Position numbers and translations under genes: made by a program
Notes under the pieces: generated by a model
The model's input: only the letters and a program-made list of their open reading frames with translations
What the model was told of the DNA's origin: nothing
Database searches by the model: none
Assembly (NCBI RefSeq): GCF_003240565.2
Contig: NZ_CP117255.1
Coordinates: forward strand, 2,670,001-2,734,000
Length of the DNA stretch: 64,000 bases
Source of the DNA: Rhizobium tumorigenes
Lineage (GTDB): Bacteria > Pseudomonadota > Alphaproteobacteria > Rhizobiales > Rhizobiaceae
Reading direction: 5' to 3'
In this document: positions 8,336 to 17,319 of the stretch, piece after piece
Layout: each line of letters opens with the position of its first letter
How positions within the stretch are numbered: position 1 is the stretch's first letter

Positions 8336-8632
8336 TTACAGGCGAATGATGACGCCGTTGCGGCGGTGATGGCGCTGCCATTCGCGGCGGTTGTGGTATC
8401 CGCGATCACGGCGCCACTCTCCGCGGCCATGGCGGAATTCGCGGCGATCGTGGCGCCAGTTCCGGCGCTCATGGCGATCGTGGCGCCAGCGCTCGTCCCG
8501 GACCTGTACCACGTCAGAAGACTGTGTGATCTGGACTGGCGCCATCGGCGCGGCAGATACTGGAGCGGATACGGCAAACAGTGAGCCCAAGGCCATGGAC
8601 GCAGTCAGAAACGCGGTGGCAAAAATTTTCAT
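8336..8632 (-). CDS. Small secreted Arg/His-rich protein
   Basis: This 98-residue precursor starts at ATG 8632 (GAGGGA upstream; the in-frame ATG at 8653 would add seven residues before the signal). The signal peptide spans about 1-28 (SAPVSAA). The mature part is dominated by Arg, His, Trp and Tyr in near-repeats such as RHDRHERRNWRHDRREF. Such basic, His-rich small periplasmic proteins are common in rhizobia and sometimes proposed to bind metals or the envelope, but no function is established. A candidate EcfG promoter lies 40 bases upstream and a terminator directly downstream, making it a complete single-gene unit. Confidence 0.7.
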   Translation of the reverse strand: MKIFATAFLTASMALGSLFAVSAPVSAAPMAPVQITQSSDVVQVRDERWRHDRHERRNWRHDRREFRHGRGEWRRDRGYHNRREWQRHHRRNGVIIRL

Positions 8633-8674
8633 ATTCGATCCCTCATTGAACAAAAAACATGCAGTCGCTTACCA

Positions 8675-8699
8675 AATGCGCGAGCAGCGTTTGTGTTCC
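8675..8699 (-). promoter_or_regulatory. Candidate EcfG/RpoE2-type promoter
   Basis: On the minus strand GGAAC (complement of 8695-8699), 16 bases, CATT (complement of 8675-8678). The second block has one mismatch to CGTT. It is placed correctly for the gene starting at 8632. Confidence 0.5.
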
Positions 8700-8802
8700 A
8701 CAAGGAACAGATGAGATATCAAGTCTCGGAGATACGGATACCGGCATGGGCAGCAGCCACGCGGTACCGCAAAGTGTCTGCACCCTGCAGCGCCAGTGAA
8801 AA

Positions 8803-8931
8803 TTACAAACCGATCCGCATCCCGACGAAGAGAATGGGGAGTGCCGCGATCATGCAGGTGATCGCTAGAGCCGCAGCAAACTTGTGCAGTTGCGCCCGCC
8901 TCGCCCTACGCTCGTCCCACTCGATATTCAT
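8803..8931 (-). CDS. 42-residue single-pass membrane protein
   Basis: This short frame begins MNIEWDERRARRAQLHKF and continues with a hydrophobic helix of about 20 residues (roughly 17-37), ending MRIGL. The charged, Arg-rich N-terminus would stay in the cytoplasm. GAGGGGCGGTCG precedes the ATG at 8931 at good spacing. The positive-inside pattern and the ribosome site argue for a real small protein. I do not recognise a family. It sits on the same strand as the two stress genes to its left. Confidence 0.5.
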   Translation of the reverse strand: MNIEWDERRARRAQLHKFAAALAITCMIAALPILFVGMRIGL

Positions 8932-9276
8932 CGACCGCCCCTCGGTTGCACAGAATGCAAATCAAACATCGAACATGCAGGAAGTCGAGTGGGGCCACGC
9001 TCAAAGATCTTGACTCTACGACACAGAACGGGAGCGTTCATTGCGCGGAGAGGTAGAGGCATAACTGAAGAGAGCAGTTCGGCTTGCCGATCAAATAGCA
9101 AACCTCCGACCACAAACTGTTGATCGGGATATGGAAAACCCGTGCCGCCTTTAACATCCCCTTAAATCGCCGCATTTAAAGTTCAACCGAAAGCTGGGTC
9201 GCGGGGCGCCTTTTGACAGGCAATTTGCCTGTCGGCCTGCGTGCAGCATCATCACCGAAGGGTTGACCGGTCCGCA
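8932..9276. other. Non-coding gap before the PBP gene
   Basis: Apart from the CtrA-type box, it contains GACAGGC-AATTT-GCCTGTC at 9215-9233, a 19-base palindrome that would form a hairpin in the PBP leader or act as an operator. Open frames across 8693-9123 lack ribosome sites and overlap the small membrane gene in antisense. Confidence 0.4.
9152..9166. promoter_or_regulatory. CtrA-type box (TTAA-N7-TTAA)
   Basis: TTAA (9152-9155), CATCCCC, TTAA (9163-9166): a perfect CtrA consensus, 111 bases before the class A PBP gene. A third TTAA follows at 9177-9180 but with the wrong spacing. Confidence 0.5.
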
Positions 9277-11685
9277 ATGGCAGGAAAAGGCAGATCAGGT
9301 CAGCGCATCGAACCGTCCTTCGCCGGCAAGCCCGACCGCGATGACGACGAGCTGACGATCGACGCTGAAGATCGCATAGTCGGCCGCTCGCCCGCAAAGG
9401 GTTCCGGCAAGGCACGCGAGAAATATCCCAAGGGTCGAAAGACCGCCCGGAGCGGGCGTGGCGGAGGCCACAAGAGACCGCAGCGCCGCGAAGGCATCGG
9501 CTTCATAGGCCTTATCCGACGGCTGATATACTGGTGTCTGGTGCTGGCCTTGTGGGGTGGCATAGGCGTTGCCGGCATTGTCCTCTACTACGGGTCGCGC
9601 ATGCCGAGCGCCAGCACGTGGCAGATCCCGGCCCGTCCACCCAATGTCAAGATCAACGCCATGGACGGCACGTCGCTCGCCAACCGCGGCGCGACCGGCG
9701 GCGAGGCCCTAGCGCTCGAGGACATGTCTCCGTTTATTCCAGAGGCCATCGTCGCCATCGAGGACCGGCGGTTCTATTCGCATTTCGGCGTCGACCCCAT
9801 CGGCCTAGCCCGCGCGTTCACGACCAACCTGCTGACCGGCCATACCGTCCAGGGTGGATCGACCCTGACGCAGCAACTGGCCAAGAACCTGTTTCTGTCG
9901 CCCGACAGGACAATGGAGCGCAAGGTCCAGGAAGTGTTGCTCGCCCTCTGGCTGGAGCACACCTACACCAAGGACCAGATCCTCGCGATGTACCTCAACC
10001 GCGTGTTCTTCGGCTCGAACGCCTTTGGCGTCGAGGCCGCGTCACGTCGCTATTTCAACAAATCCGCCCGTGATGTGAACCTCGGCGAAGCCGCGATGCT
10101 GGCCGGCCTCGTCAAGGCGCCGTCGAAACTGTCGCCGATCCGCGATCCAGCGGCAGCCCATGCTCGCCAGCAAGTCGTGCTGCAAGCGATGCGCGACCAG
10201 GGCTATGTCACGGACGCAGATATCAAGACGGCACTGGCAGCCCCTCCGACCCGCGCCAAGAGTTTCTGGAACGGCGCACAGAATTATGCGGCCGACATGG
10301 TGATGGACCAGCTGCCGGGCCTGATCGGCCAGATCAAGGAAGATGTCGTCGTCGAGACCACCATCGACATGGCGATGGAGGCCAAGGCCGAACAAGCGCT
10401 GGGCGACGTGCTCGATCATGATGGCAAGAAGCTCGACGCCTCGCAGGCAGCGTTGATCTCGGTGGACGGAACAGGCGCCATCCGCGCCATGGTCGGCGGT
10501 CGCGACTATGCCGAGAGCCAGTACAACCGCGCTGTCACAGCCAAACGCCAGCCGGGATCGGCCTTCAAGCCCTTCGTCTACGCGGCGGCGATGGAAATGG
10601 GCCTGACGCCGACATCCGTGCGCAATGATGCGCCTATCAAGATCGGAAACTGGACGCCGGAGAACTACGAGCAGAAATATTCCGGCGTCGTGACGCTGGC
10701 GACGGCCCTCGCCCATTCTCTCAACACCATCGCAGCCCAGCTGGTGATGGAGGTCGGCCCGCCGAACGTGATCAAGCTCGCCCATCGCCTCGGCATCGAT
10801 TCAGAACTGCAGGACAATGCCTCGATCGCGCTTGGAACATCCGAAGTGTCGCTGCTGGAGCTGACATCCTCTTATGCCGCCTTCATGAACGGCGGCTACA
10901 AGGCCACGCCGCACGTCATCACCAAGGTGACGTCTGCCTCCGGCAAGGTGCTTTATACCGCGAATTTCAGCGATCCGCCCCGCGTCCTCAGCCCCAGCGT
11001 CGTTACCAACATGAACTACATGATGGAAGGTGTGATGGCATCGGGCACCGGCAAGGCGGCCAGGATTCCGGGCTGGCAGACGGCCGGCAAGTCCGGCACG
11101 ACGCAATCCTTCCGCGACGCCCTCTTCGTAGGCTTTACCAACGACTTCACGACAGGCGTCTGGTTCGGCAACGACGACGGCAAGTCGATGAAGAAGGTCA
11201 CCGGCGGCAGCCTGCCCGCAAAGGCGTGGAAGGAATTCATGATCGCGGCGCACAAGGGCCTGACGCCGGCACCGCTGTTTGGCGGCGGCCAGATGATCGA
11301 TGGCAGCATGCCGATGGCGCAGTCAGGCGGCGATGCCGGCGACCAGTCGACGATCTCGGGCATCATCTCCGGCGTGCTTGGCGGCCCGACAACCGGCAAC
11401 ATTCCCCCGAAGACGCCAGCGGCAGCAGCCAATTCTCCAGCCGGCACCTATCCTCCGGCGCCCGCCAACCCGGCAGTCTCGGCAAGACCCACTGCGGCGC
11501 CCCAGCAGGCACCGGCTGCTGTCGCCAACAATGACGAACCGGTCGACATGCCACCCGTCGGGCCCGGCGCGGACAGCAATCCCTATGCCTCGCAAAGCCC
11601 TACACCGCCTGCCGATATCGGCGAATCGCCGTCGGATGCGCGGCCACGCCGAACCACCTTGCTCGACTATCTCATGGGCCGATAA
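9277..11685 (+). CDS. Class A penicillin-binding protein (PBP1A family)
   Basis: This bifunctional enzyme polymerises glycan chains and cross-links peptides in peptidoglycan. It has 802 residues: a basic, Gly/Arg/Lys-rich cytoplasmic tail (1-80), one membrane helix (about 81-105), a GT51 transglycosylase domain with catalytic Glu162 in AIEDRRFYSHFG and the GGSTLTQQLAKN motif (193-204), then a transpeptidase with SAFK (Ser428, Lys431), SLN (481-483) and KSGT (605-608). The C-terminal 120 residues are Pro/Ala-rich and probably disordered. ATG 9277 is chosen over the in-frame GTG at 9241. A CtrA-type box and a 19-base palindrome lie upstream, compatible with cell-cycle timed wall synthesis. Confidence 0.92.
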   Translation: MAGKGRSGQRIEPSFAGKPDRDDDELTIDAEDRIVGRSPAKGSGKAREKYPKGRKTARSGRGGGHKRPQRREGIGFIGLIRRLIYWCLVLALWGGIGVAGIVLYYGSRMPSASTWQIPARPPNVKINAMDGTSLANRGATGGEALALEDMSPFIPEAIVAIEDRRFYSHFGVDPIGLARAFTTNLLTGHTVQGGSTLTQQLAKNLFLSPDRTMERKVQEVLLALWLEHTYTKDQILAMYLNRVFFGSNAFGVEAASRRYFNKSARDVNLGEAAMLAGLVKAPSKLSPIRDPAAAHARQQVVLQAMRDQGYVTDADIKTALAAPPTRAKSFWNGAQNYAADMVMDQLPGLIGQIKEDVVVETTIDMAMEAKAEQALGDVLDHDGKKLDASQAALISVDGTGAIRAMVGGRDYAESQYNRAVTAKRQPGSAFKPFVYAAAMEMGLTPTSVRNDAPIKIGNWTPENYEQKYSGVVTLATALAHSLNTIAAQLVMEVGPPNVIKLAHRLGIDSELQDNASIALGTSEVSLLELTSSYAAFMNGGYKATPHVITKVTSASGKVLYTANFSDPPRVLSPSVVTNMNYMMEGVMASGTGKAARIPGWQTAGKSGTTQSFRDALFVGFTNDFTTGVWFGNDDGKSMKKVTGGSLPAKAWKEFMIAAHKGLTPAPLFGGGQMIDGSMPMAQSGGDAGDQSTISGIISGVLGGPTTGNIPPKTPAAAANSPAGTYPPAPANPAVSARPTAAPQQAPAAVANNDEPVDMPPVGPGADSNPYASQSPTPPADIGESPSDARPRRTTLLDYLMGR

Positions 11686-11838
11686 CACCTCTTGACGTTT
11701 GATTTGGCCGTTGCCACTTGCAGGATGGACTAAGGGCTGGTCTGATGCCGGTTCACGCCTCTTTCCGGGGTTGCCGTCAGAAGCTGCAACACCTTGAAAT
11801 AAAGCGTGGGCTTTGCCGGATTCCGCTTCATTTCGAGC

Positions 11839-11870
11839 CTTGCAGTCCGCAAAATCGCTACTTATATAGC
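11839..11870 (+). promoter_or_regulatory. RpoH (sigma32) heat-shock promoter of dnaK
   Basis: CTTG (11839-11842), 18 bases, then CTTATATAGC (11861-11870). This fits the alphaproteobacterial RpoH consensus CTTG-N17/18-CYTATNTNNG in all but the last base. It lies about 110 bases before the dnaK start. Confidence 0.7.
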
Positions 11871-11979
11871 CGACATCACCGCAGCTATGACTGCGCAAAC
11901 CGCAAGACTATCCCGTAAGGGGCTGTCCCAGAAATGCCTGACAGGGGTTTCGACAGTCTGCTTCAATGGAGAGAATGAC

Positions 11980-13899
11980 ATGGCAAAAGTAATTGGTATC
12001 GACCTTGGAACGACAAATTCCTGCGTATCCGTCATGGACGGGAAGGACGCCAAGGTCATCGAGAACGCCGAAGGCGCACGCACGACCCCATCTATGGTCG
12101 CTTTCTCCGAAGATGGCGAACGCCTCGTCGGTCAGCCGGCCAAGCGCCAGGCGGTGACCAACCCCACGAACACACTCTTCGCTGTCAAGCGCCTGATTGG
12201 CCGCCGCTTCGAAGATCCGACTGTTGGCAAGGACAAGGACCTCGTCCCTTTCAACATCGTCAAGGGCGATAACGGCGACGCATGGGTCGAAGCCAACGGC
12301 AAGGGCTATTCCCCTGCACAGATTTCCGCGATGATCCTTCAGAAGATGAAGGAAACGGCTGAAGCCTACCTCGGCGAGAAGGTCACCCAGGCCGTTATCA
12401 CCGTACCAGCCTACTTCAACGACGCACAGCGCCAGGCAACCAAGGACGCAGGCCGCATCGCCGGCCTTGAAGTTCTGCGCATCATCAACGAGCCGACGGC
12501 AGCAGCACTTGCCTACGGTCTCGACAAGAAGGAAGGCAAGACCATTGCCGTCTACGACTTGGGCGGTGGTACGTTCGATATCTCGATCCTCGAAATCGGT
12601 GATGGCGTCTTCGAAGTGAAGTCGACCAACGGCGACACCTTCCTCGGCGGCGAAGATTTCGACATGCGCCTCGTCGAATACCTTGTCGGCGAATTCAAGC
12701 GCGACAACGGCATCGACCTCAAGGGCGACAAGCTGGCCCTGCAGCGCCTGAAGGAAGCCGCTGAAAAGGCGAAGATCGAACTCTCCTCGTCGCAGCAGAC
12801 CGAAATCAACCTGCCTTTCATCACTGCTGACGCGACCGGCCCGAAGCATCTGACGCTGAAGCTGACCCGCGCAAAGCTGGAAAGCCTGGTCGACGACCTG
12901 GTCCAGCGCACCGTCGCACCGTGCAAGGCAGCCCTGAAGGATGCTGGCGTGACTGCGGCCGAGATCGACGAAGTCGTTTTGGTCGGCGGTATGAGCCGCA
13001 TGCCTAAGGTCCAGGAAATCGTCAAGCAGCTGTTCGGCAAGGAGCCTCATAAGGGCGTCAACCCTGACGAAGTCGTTGCCATGGGCGCGGCCATTCAGGG
13101 CGGCGTTCTGCAGGGCGACGTCAAGGACGTCTTGCTGCTCGACGTGACCCCGCTGTCGCTCGGTATCGAAACCCTCGGTGGTGTGTTCACGCGCCTGATC
13201 GAGCGTAACACGACGATCCCGACCAAGAAGAGCCAGACCTTCTCGACCGCAGACGACAACCAGTCGGCCGTAACGATCCGCGTTTCCCAGGGCGAGCGCG
13301 AAATGGCGCAGGACAACAAGTTGCTCGGCCAGTTCGACCTCGTCGGCCTGCCCCCGTCGCCACGCGGCGTTCCCCAGATCGAAGTCACCTTCGATATCGA
13401 CGCCAATGGCATTGTTCAGGTTTCGGCCAAGGACAAGGGCACTGGCAAGGAACAGCAGATCCGCATCCAGGCTTCGGGTGGTCTTTCCGACGCCGAGATC
13501 GAAAAGATGGTCAAGGACGCCGAAGCCAACGCCGAAACCGACAAGAAGCGTCGTGACGGTGTCGAAGCCAAGAACCAGGCAGAAAGCCTGATCCACTCCA
13601 GCGAGAAGTCGCTGAAGGACTTCGGCGACAAGGTTTCGGAAGCCGACCGTACGGCGATTGCCGATGCGATTGCCGCCCTGAAGAGCGCAACCGAAGCCTC
13701 CGAGCCGGACGCCGAGGACATCAAGGCGAAGACCCAGACGTTGATGGAATCCTCAATGAAGCTCGGCCAGGCGATCTACGAATCGCAGCAGGGTGGCGAT
13801 GAGGCAGCAGCAGCCGATGCAGCAAGGCACTCTGCCGCTGACGACCATGTCGTCGACGCCGACTACGAGGAAATCAAGGACGACAAGAAGTCCGCATAA
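11980..13899 (+). CDS. dnaK: Hsp70 chaperone DnaK
   Basis: This ATP-dependent chaperone folds new and stress-damaged proteins with DnaJ and GrpE. It has 639 residues, the normal length. The nucleotide-binding domain starts [14 protein letters not shown], contains [17 protein letters not shown] and the [13 protein letters not shown] phosphate motif, and ends with the [17 protein letters not shown] linker. The substrate domain and an Asp/Ala/Glu-rich lid tail ending in basic residues follow. GGAGAGAATGAC precedes the ATG at 11980; the longer open frame back to 11806 is leader. It is transcribed from an RpoH promoter and followed by dnaJ after 90 bases with two hairpins between. Confidence 0.98.
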   Translation: MAKVIGIDLGTTNSCVSVMDGKDAKVIENAEGARTTPSMVAFSEDGERLVGQPAKRQAVTNPTNTLFAVKRLIGRRFEDPTVGKDKDLVPFNIVKGDNGDAWVEANGKGYSPAQISAMILQKMKETAEAYLGEKVTQAVITVPAYFNDAQRQATKDAGRIAGLEVLRIINEPTAAALAYGLDKKEGKTIAVYDLGGGTFDISILEIGDGVFEVKSTNGDTFLGGEDFDMRLVEYLVGEFKRDNGIDLKGDKLALQRLKEAAEKAKIELSSSQQTEINLPFITADATGPKHLTLKLTRAKLESLVDDLVQRTVAPCKAALKDAGVTAAEIDEVVLVGGMSRMPKVQEIVKQLFGKEPHKGVNPDEVVAMGAAIQGGVLQGDVKDVLLLDVTPLSLGIETLGGVFTRLIERNTTIPTKKSQTFSTADDNQSAVTIRVSQGEREMAQDNKLLGQFDLVGLPPSPRGVPQIEVTFDIDANGIVQVSAKDKGTGKEQQIRIQASGGLSDAEIEKMVKDAEANAETDKKRRDGVEAKNQAESLIHSSEKSLKDFGDKVSEADRTAIADAIAALKSATEASEPDAEDIKAKTQTLMESSMKLGQAIYESQQGGDEAAAADAARHSAADDHVVDADYEEIKDDKKSA

Positions 13900-13939
13900 G
13901 TCACAAGCGCAAGCCGAAACGGTTTTGCGGAAACTTAAG

Positions 13940-13976
13940 TCCGGCTGCCTCTTGGCAGCCGGAAATCCATTTCCGG
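13940..13976 (+). promoter_or_regulatory. Hairpins between dnaK and dnaJ
   Basis: TCCGGCTGCC-TCTT-GGCAGCCGGA (13940-13963) is a perfect 10-bp stem, and GGAAAT-CCA-TTTCC overlaps its right arm (to about 13974). No T-run follows, so partial attenuation or mRNA processing that lowers dnaJ relative to dnaK is more likely than full termination. Confidence 0.45.
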
Positions 13977-13989
13977 GGTCTAATCCTGC

Positions 13990-15129
13990 ATGGCTAAAGC
14001 AGACTATTACGAAATTCTCGGTGTCTCGCGCTCTGCGGACGACAAAGAGCTCAAATCTGCGTTTCGCAAATTGGCAATGGTGCATCACCCCGACAAAAAC
14101 CCGGGTGATCACGAAGCCGAACGCAAGTTCAAGGAATTGAACGAAGCCTACGAGATGCTGAAGGATCCGCAAAAGCGGGCAGCCTATGATCGATACGGCC
14201 ACGCGGCCTTCGAACATGGCGGCATGGGCAATGCCGGCGGCGGAATGGGCGGCGGCGGCGGTTTCTCCGACATCTTCGAAGACATCTTCGGCGAGATGAT
14301 GGGTGGTGGGCGCCAGCGCCAGCGCTCGTCCGGCGGCCGCGAACGCGGTGCCGACCTTCGCTACAACATGGAAATCTCGCTCGAGGAAGCTTTTGCCGGC
14401 AAAACCGCGCAGATCCGAGTTCCGACTTCTATAACCTGCGACGTCTGTTCGGGCTCGGGCGCCAAGCCCGGCACCCAACCAAAGACCTGCTCGACCTGCC
14501 AAGGCTCCGGCCGCGTGCGCGCAGCCCAGGGATTCTTCTCGATCGAACGTACCTGCCCGACCTGCCACGGCCGCGGCCAGATCATTCCCGATCCCTGCAC
14601 CAAGTGTCAGGGTCAGGGTCGCGTTACCGAGGAACGCTCGCTGTCGGTCAACATTCCCGCCGGCATCGAGGACGGCACCCGCATCCGCCTGCAAGGGGAA
14701 GGCGAAGCCGGCACGCGCGGCGGCCCTGCCGGCGACCTCTATATGTTCTTGTCTGTCAAACCGCACGAATTCTTCCAGCGCGACGGCGCAGACCTCTATT
14801 GCGCCGTGCCGATTTCCATGACGACCGCAGCACTCGGCGGCACCATCGACGTGGCGACGCTTGATGGCACGAAATCGCGTGTCACCGTTCCCGAGGGCAC
14901 GCAGGCCGGCAAGCAATTCCGGCTGAAGGCCAAGGGCATGCCCGTTCTTCGCTCGGCCCAAGTCGGCGACCTCTATATCCAGGTGCAGATCGAGACTCCG
15001 CAGAAGCTAACCAAGCGTCAGCGCGAGCTGCTGCAGGAGTTCGAACAGATATCTTCACAGGATAACAATCCCGAATCGACAGGCTTCTTCGCCCGCATGA
15101 AGGATTTCTTCGACACGCTCAGCGAATAG
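13990..15129 (+). CDS. dnaJ: Hsp40 co-chaperone DnaJ
   Basis: DnaJ stimulates the DnaK ATPase and delivers substrates. It has 379 residues: a J domain (about 4-70) with HPD at 33-35, a Gly/Phe-rich linker (about 75-110), the zinc domain with four CxxCxGxG-type repeats (about 148-205), then the substrate-binding C-terminal domains with [20 protein letters not shown]. All key residues are present. The start is the only ATG matching the conserved N-terminus ADYYEILGV. It forms an operon with dnaK. Confidence 0.98.
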   Translation: MAKADYYEILGVSRSADDKELKSAFRKLAMVHHPDKNPGDHEAERKFKELNEAYEMLKDPQKRAAYDRYGHAAFEHGGMGNAGGGMGGGGGFSDIFEDIFGEMMGGGRQRQRSSGGRERGADLRYNMEISLEEAFAGKTAQIRVPTSITCDVCSGSGAKPGTQPKTCSTCQGSGRVRAAQGFFSIERTCPTCHGRGQIIPDPCTKCQGQGRVTEERSLSVNIPAGIEDGTRIRLQGEGEAGTRGGPAGDLYMFLSVKPHEFFQRDGADLYCAVPISMTTAALGGTIDVATLDGTKSRVTVPEGTQAGKQFRLKAKGMPVLRSAQVGDLYIQVQIETPQKLTKRQRELLQEFEQISSQDNNPESTGFFARMKDFFDTLSE

Positions 15130-15328
15130 GCATCTCGGCCGGATTGTGAGACTTGAAGTCGGTTGCGGAAACGCTGCCGGCTTCGCTCGTTCAGGCGAAG
15201 AAGCTTTGGGAGCGGCAGGCTGGTTTCTGTGTCACAATACCTCTCGCCTTTTTCGTCAACCCAATGATAGGATATCCTAATTGGGCCCGGCAACGCAGCC
15301 GTGGCGGTGGTTTGACGAGAGAAAATGC

Positions 15329-16570
15329 ATGTTTCCGCTTTCGCATATGATGAAGGCTTTTATCCGCAAGGGCCGGCTGACGGTCATCGACGCAGACGGC
15401 AAGCGCCACGTATTTTCAGGCACCGAAGGCCCCCACGTTACGATGCGGCTGACGGACAAAAAGCTTTATAGGACACTGGTCTTCAACGCCGAGCTTGCTG
15501 CCGGCGAGGCCTATATGGATGGCACCATGCGCTTCGAGGACGGCTCGACATTGCGCGACTTCCTCACGCTGTTCTCGATCAACCGGCTGTCGCTCGGCTC
15601 CTACCCGATCCAGAAGATCCTGCGTGCCATCAAGATGAGGTTCCGCAAGCGCCAGCAATCCAACAGGAAGGGCCAGGCGCAACAGAACGTCGCCCACCAC
15701 TACGATATCGGAAACGAGTTCTACAAACTCTTCCTCGACGAAAACATGCTCTATTCCTGCGCTTATTTCCGCGAGCCAAGCGAAACGCTGGAGCAGGCGC
15801 AGCGCAACAAGCTCAGGCTGCTGGCCAGCAAGCTCGGCCTGAAACCGGGCATGAAAGTCCTCGATATCGGCTGCGGCTGGGGCGATCTGGCGCTTTATCT
15901 TGCCAAGCTGGAAGACATCGAGGTTCTCGGCGTCACCCTATCGCGCGAACAGCAGGCCCTTGCCACCGAGCGGGCACGCAAGGCAGGCCTTGGCGACCGC
16001 GTCACCTTCGAGTTGCGCGACTACCGCGATGTCACCGAGTCCTTCGATCGTATCGTCTCGGTCGGCATGTTCGAGCACGTCGGCGTCCATCATTACGACG
16101 AGTTCTTTGCCAAGCTGAATTCACTGATGCCGGACGATGGTGTTGCCGTGCTGCACTCCATCGGCCATATGAGCCCACCCGGCATGGCCAGCGCCTGGCT
16201 GCGGAAATACATCTTCCCCGGCGCCTATTCGCCGGCGCTGTCAGAAGTGTTCGAGGTCGTAGAGCGCAACAGCCTTTGGGTGACCGACCTCGAGTTCCTG
16301 CGGGTGCATTACGCGACGACGCTGCAGCATTGGGCATCCCGCTTCGAGGCGAACCGCGACAAGGTAGTGGCGCTCTACGACGAGCGTTTCGCCCGGATGT
16401 GGGAATTCTACCTGATCAGCGCCGAGATGATGTTCCGCACGGGAAGCCAGCTCGTGTTCCACATGCAGCTATCCCGCTCCCGCGATGCCGCCCCCATCGT
16501 CCGCGACTACATCACCGACCAGCAGCGAGCCTACATCGAGAAGGAGAAGACTCTCGATATGACCGTTTAG
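15329..16570 (+). CDS. cfa: Cyclopropane-fatty-acyl-phospholipid synthase
   Basis: The enzyme transfers a methylene group from S-adenosylmethionine to the double bond of unsaturated acyl chains in membrane phospholipids, typically on entry to stationary phase or under acid stress. It has 413 residues: an N-terminal lipid-interaction domain, then a methyltransferase domain with VLDIGCGWGDLALYLA as the SAM loop, the family signature around NVAHHYDIGNEFYKLFLDE, MFEHVGVHHY, and a C-terminal YYLI-like region. The ATG at 15329 is preferred; the frame is open to 15281 but without a good start. It follows dnaJ on the same strand after 199 bases and probably has its own promoter. Confidence 0.88.
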   Translation: MFPLSHMMKAFIRKGRLTVIDADGKRHVFSGTEGPHVTMRLTDKKLYRTLVFNAELAAGEAYMDGTMRFEDGSTLRDFLTLFSINRLSLGSYPIQKILRAIKMRFRKRQQSNRKGQAQQNVAHHYDIGNEFYKLFLDENMLYSCAYFREPSETLEQAQRNKLRLLASKLGLKPGMKVLDIGCGWGDLALYLAKLEDIEVLGVTLSREQQALATERARKAGLGDRVTFELRDYRDVTESFDRIVSVGMFEHVGVHHYDEFFAKLNSLMPDDGVAVLHSIGHMSPPGMASAWLRKYIFPGAYSPALSEVFEVVERNSLWVTDLEFLRVHYATTLQHWASRFEANRDKVVALYDERFARMWEFYLISAEMMFRTGSQLVFHMQLSRSRDAAPIVRDYITDQQRAYIEKEKTLDMTV

Positions 16571-16741
16571 GCGCTCTCCTGCGAGTTTCGGCTGGGCGAA
16601 GTGCATGCCCACGCCGGCAGTCGGCTGAGGCAGTTCGCGAGCGGAAACATTCCAGCCACGATTTCACCACCGTAATGTCAACTGGCTGACACCCGGTTGT
16701 AATGCTCCCCGTCTATCCCTTCGGCAAACGAGGAGATCGCT

Positions 16742-16921
16742 ATGCACGCCACCGAATTGACCATGTCCGAGATGTTGAGAGACCCGATGATCCGCCTGAT
16801 GCTGCGCGCCGACCGGGTGCCGTTGGGCGAGTTCGCAAAACTCCTGGAAGAAGCGGCAAGCGCCCGGACAAAGGGCCGGCAGGAAGATGCCCAACCCTCG
16901 CGGCCACCGCTTGCACATTGA
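16742..16921 (+). CDS. Small hypothetical protein (59 aa)
   Basis: This short frame starts MHATELTMSEMLRDPM and is helix-rich with a Met/Arg-rich first half and a Pro-rich end (SRPPLAH). It is preceded by GAGGAG at ideal spacing from ATG 16742, which is the main support, and codon use is like the neighbours. It has no signal peptide or membrane segment. A weak family resemblance to small rhizobial proteins of unknown role is possible but I cannot name one. It is single, between cfa and the convergent dmeR. Confidence 0.55.
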   Translation: MHATELTMSEMLRDPMIRLMLRADRVPLGEFAKLLEEAASARTKGRQEDAQPSRPPLAH

Positions 16922-17013
16922 AGTAAGCAGGAGGCAGTCCCATAATTTTGGGTGACCCGACACGCAGAATGAGCATACACCGGGGGAGAAGAAGTCCCCC
17001 TCACCGCGCGCTG

Positions 17014-17289
17014 CTATTTCAGATAGGTGCGCACGACATCGATGAGTTCCGCCGCGCCTTCCTCACGCTCCGCTTGGCGGAGGTCCGCTGCCGCAAGGTG
17101 CATGCGGATGTGATCTTCCATCACCTCGCCCATCAGGCCATTGATCGCACCGCGGACGCCGGCGATCAACTGCATAACCTCTTCACAGCCTTTTTCGTCC
17201 TCCAGCATCCGTTCGACGCCTTCCATCTGGCCACGGATACGCCGCACCCGGTTGATGAGTTTCTGCTTTTCACGGATCGTGTGGCTCAT
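17014..17289 (-). CDS. dmeR: Nickel/cobalt-responsive repressor of the CsoR/RcnR family
   Basis: This 91-residue all-helical regulator represses a metal exporter until metal binds. It carries the four ligands that define the RcnR/DmeR branch: His3, Cys35, His60 and His64, rather than the Cys-His-Cys set of copper-sensing CsoR. The N-terminus reads MSHTIREKQKLINRVRRIRGQ as in RcnR. It lies directly downstream of dmeF on the same strand (30-base gap), so both are probably one transcript. A G-tract operator in front of dmeF (18301-18317) fits autoregulation. The formaldehyde sensor FrmR is a relative, but the dmeF neighbour and His64 favour DmeR. Confidence 0.85.
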   Translation of the reverse strand: MSHTIREKQKLINRVRRIRGQMEGVERMLEDEKGCEEVMQLIAGVRGAINGLMGEVMEDHIRMHLAAADLRQAEREEGAAELIDVVRTYLK

Positions 17290-17319
17290 TTGACTGCCCT
17301 CCCGGCGACGCTTCGGTGC

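Noticed and set aside
11908..13596. Large minus-strand frame opposite dnaK (similar ones lie opposite infB, pnp, tkt and nusA)
   Set aside because: High-GC codon bias produces long antisense frames; the translations are compositionally odd and lack domains.
16690..16715. Sigma54-like GG...GC promoter before the 59-residue gene
   Set aside because: The second block reads GT instead of GC, so the essential dinucleotide is missing.
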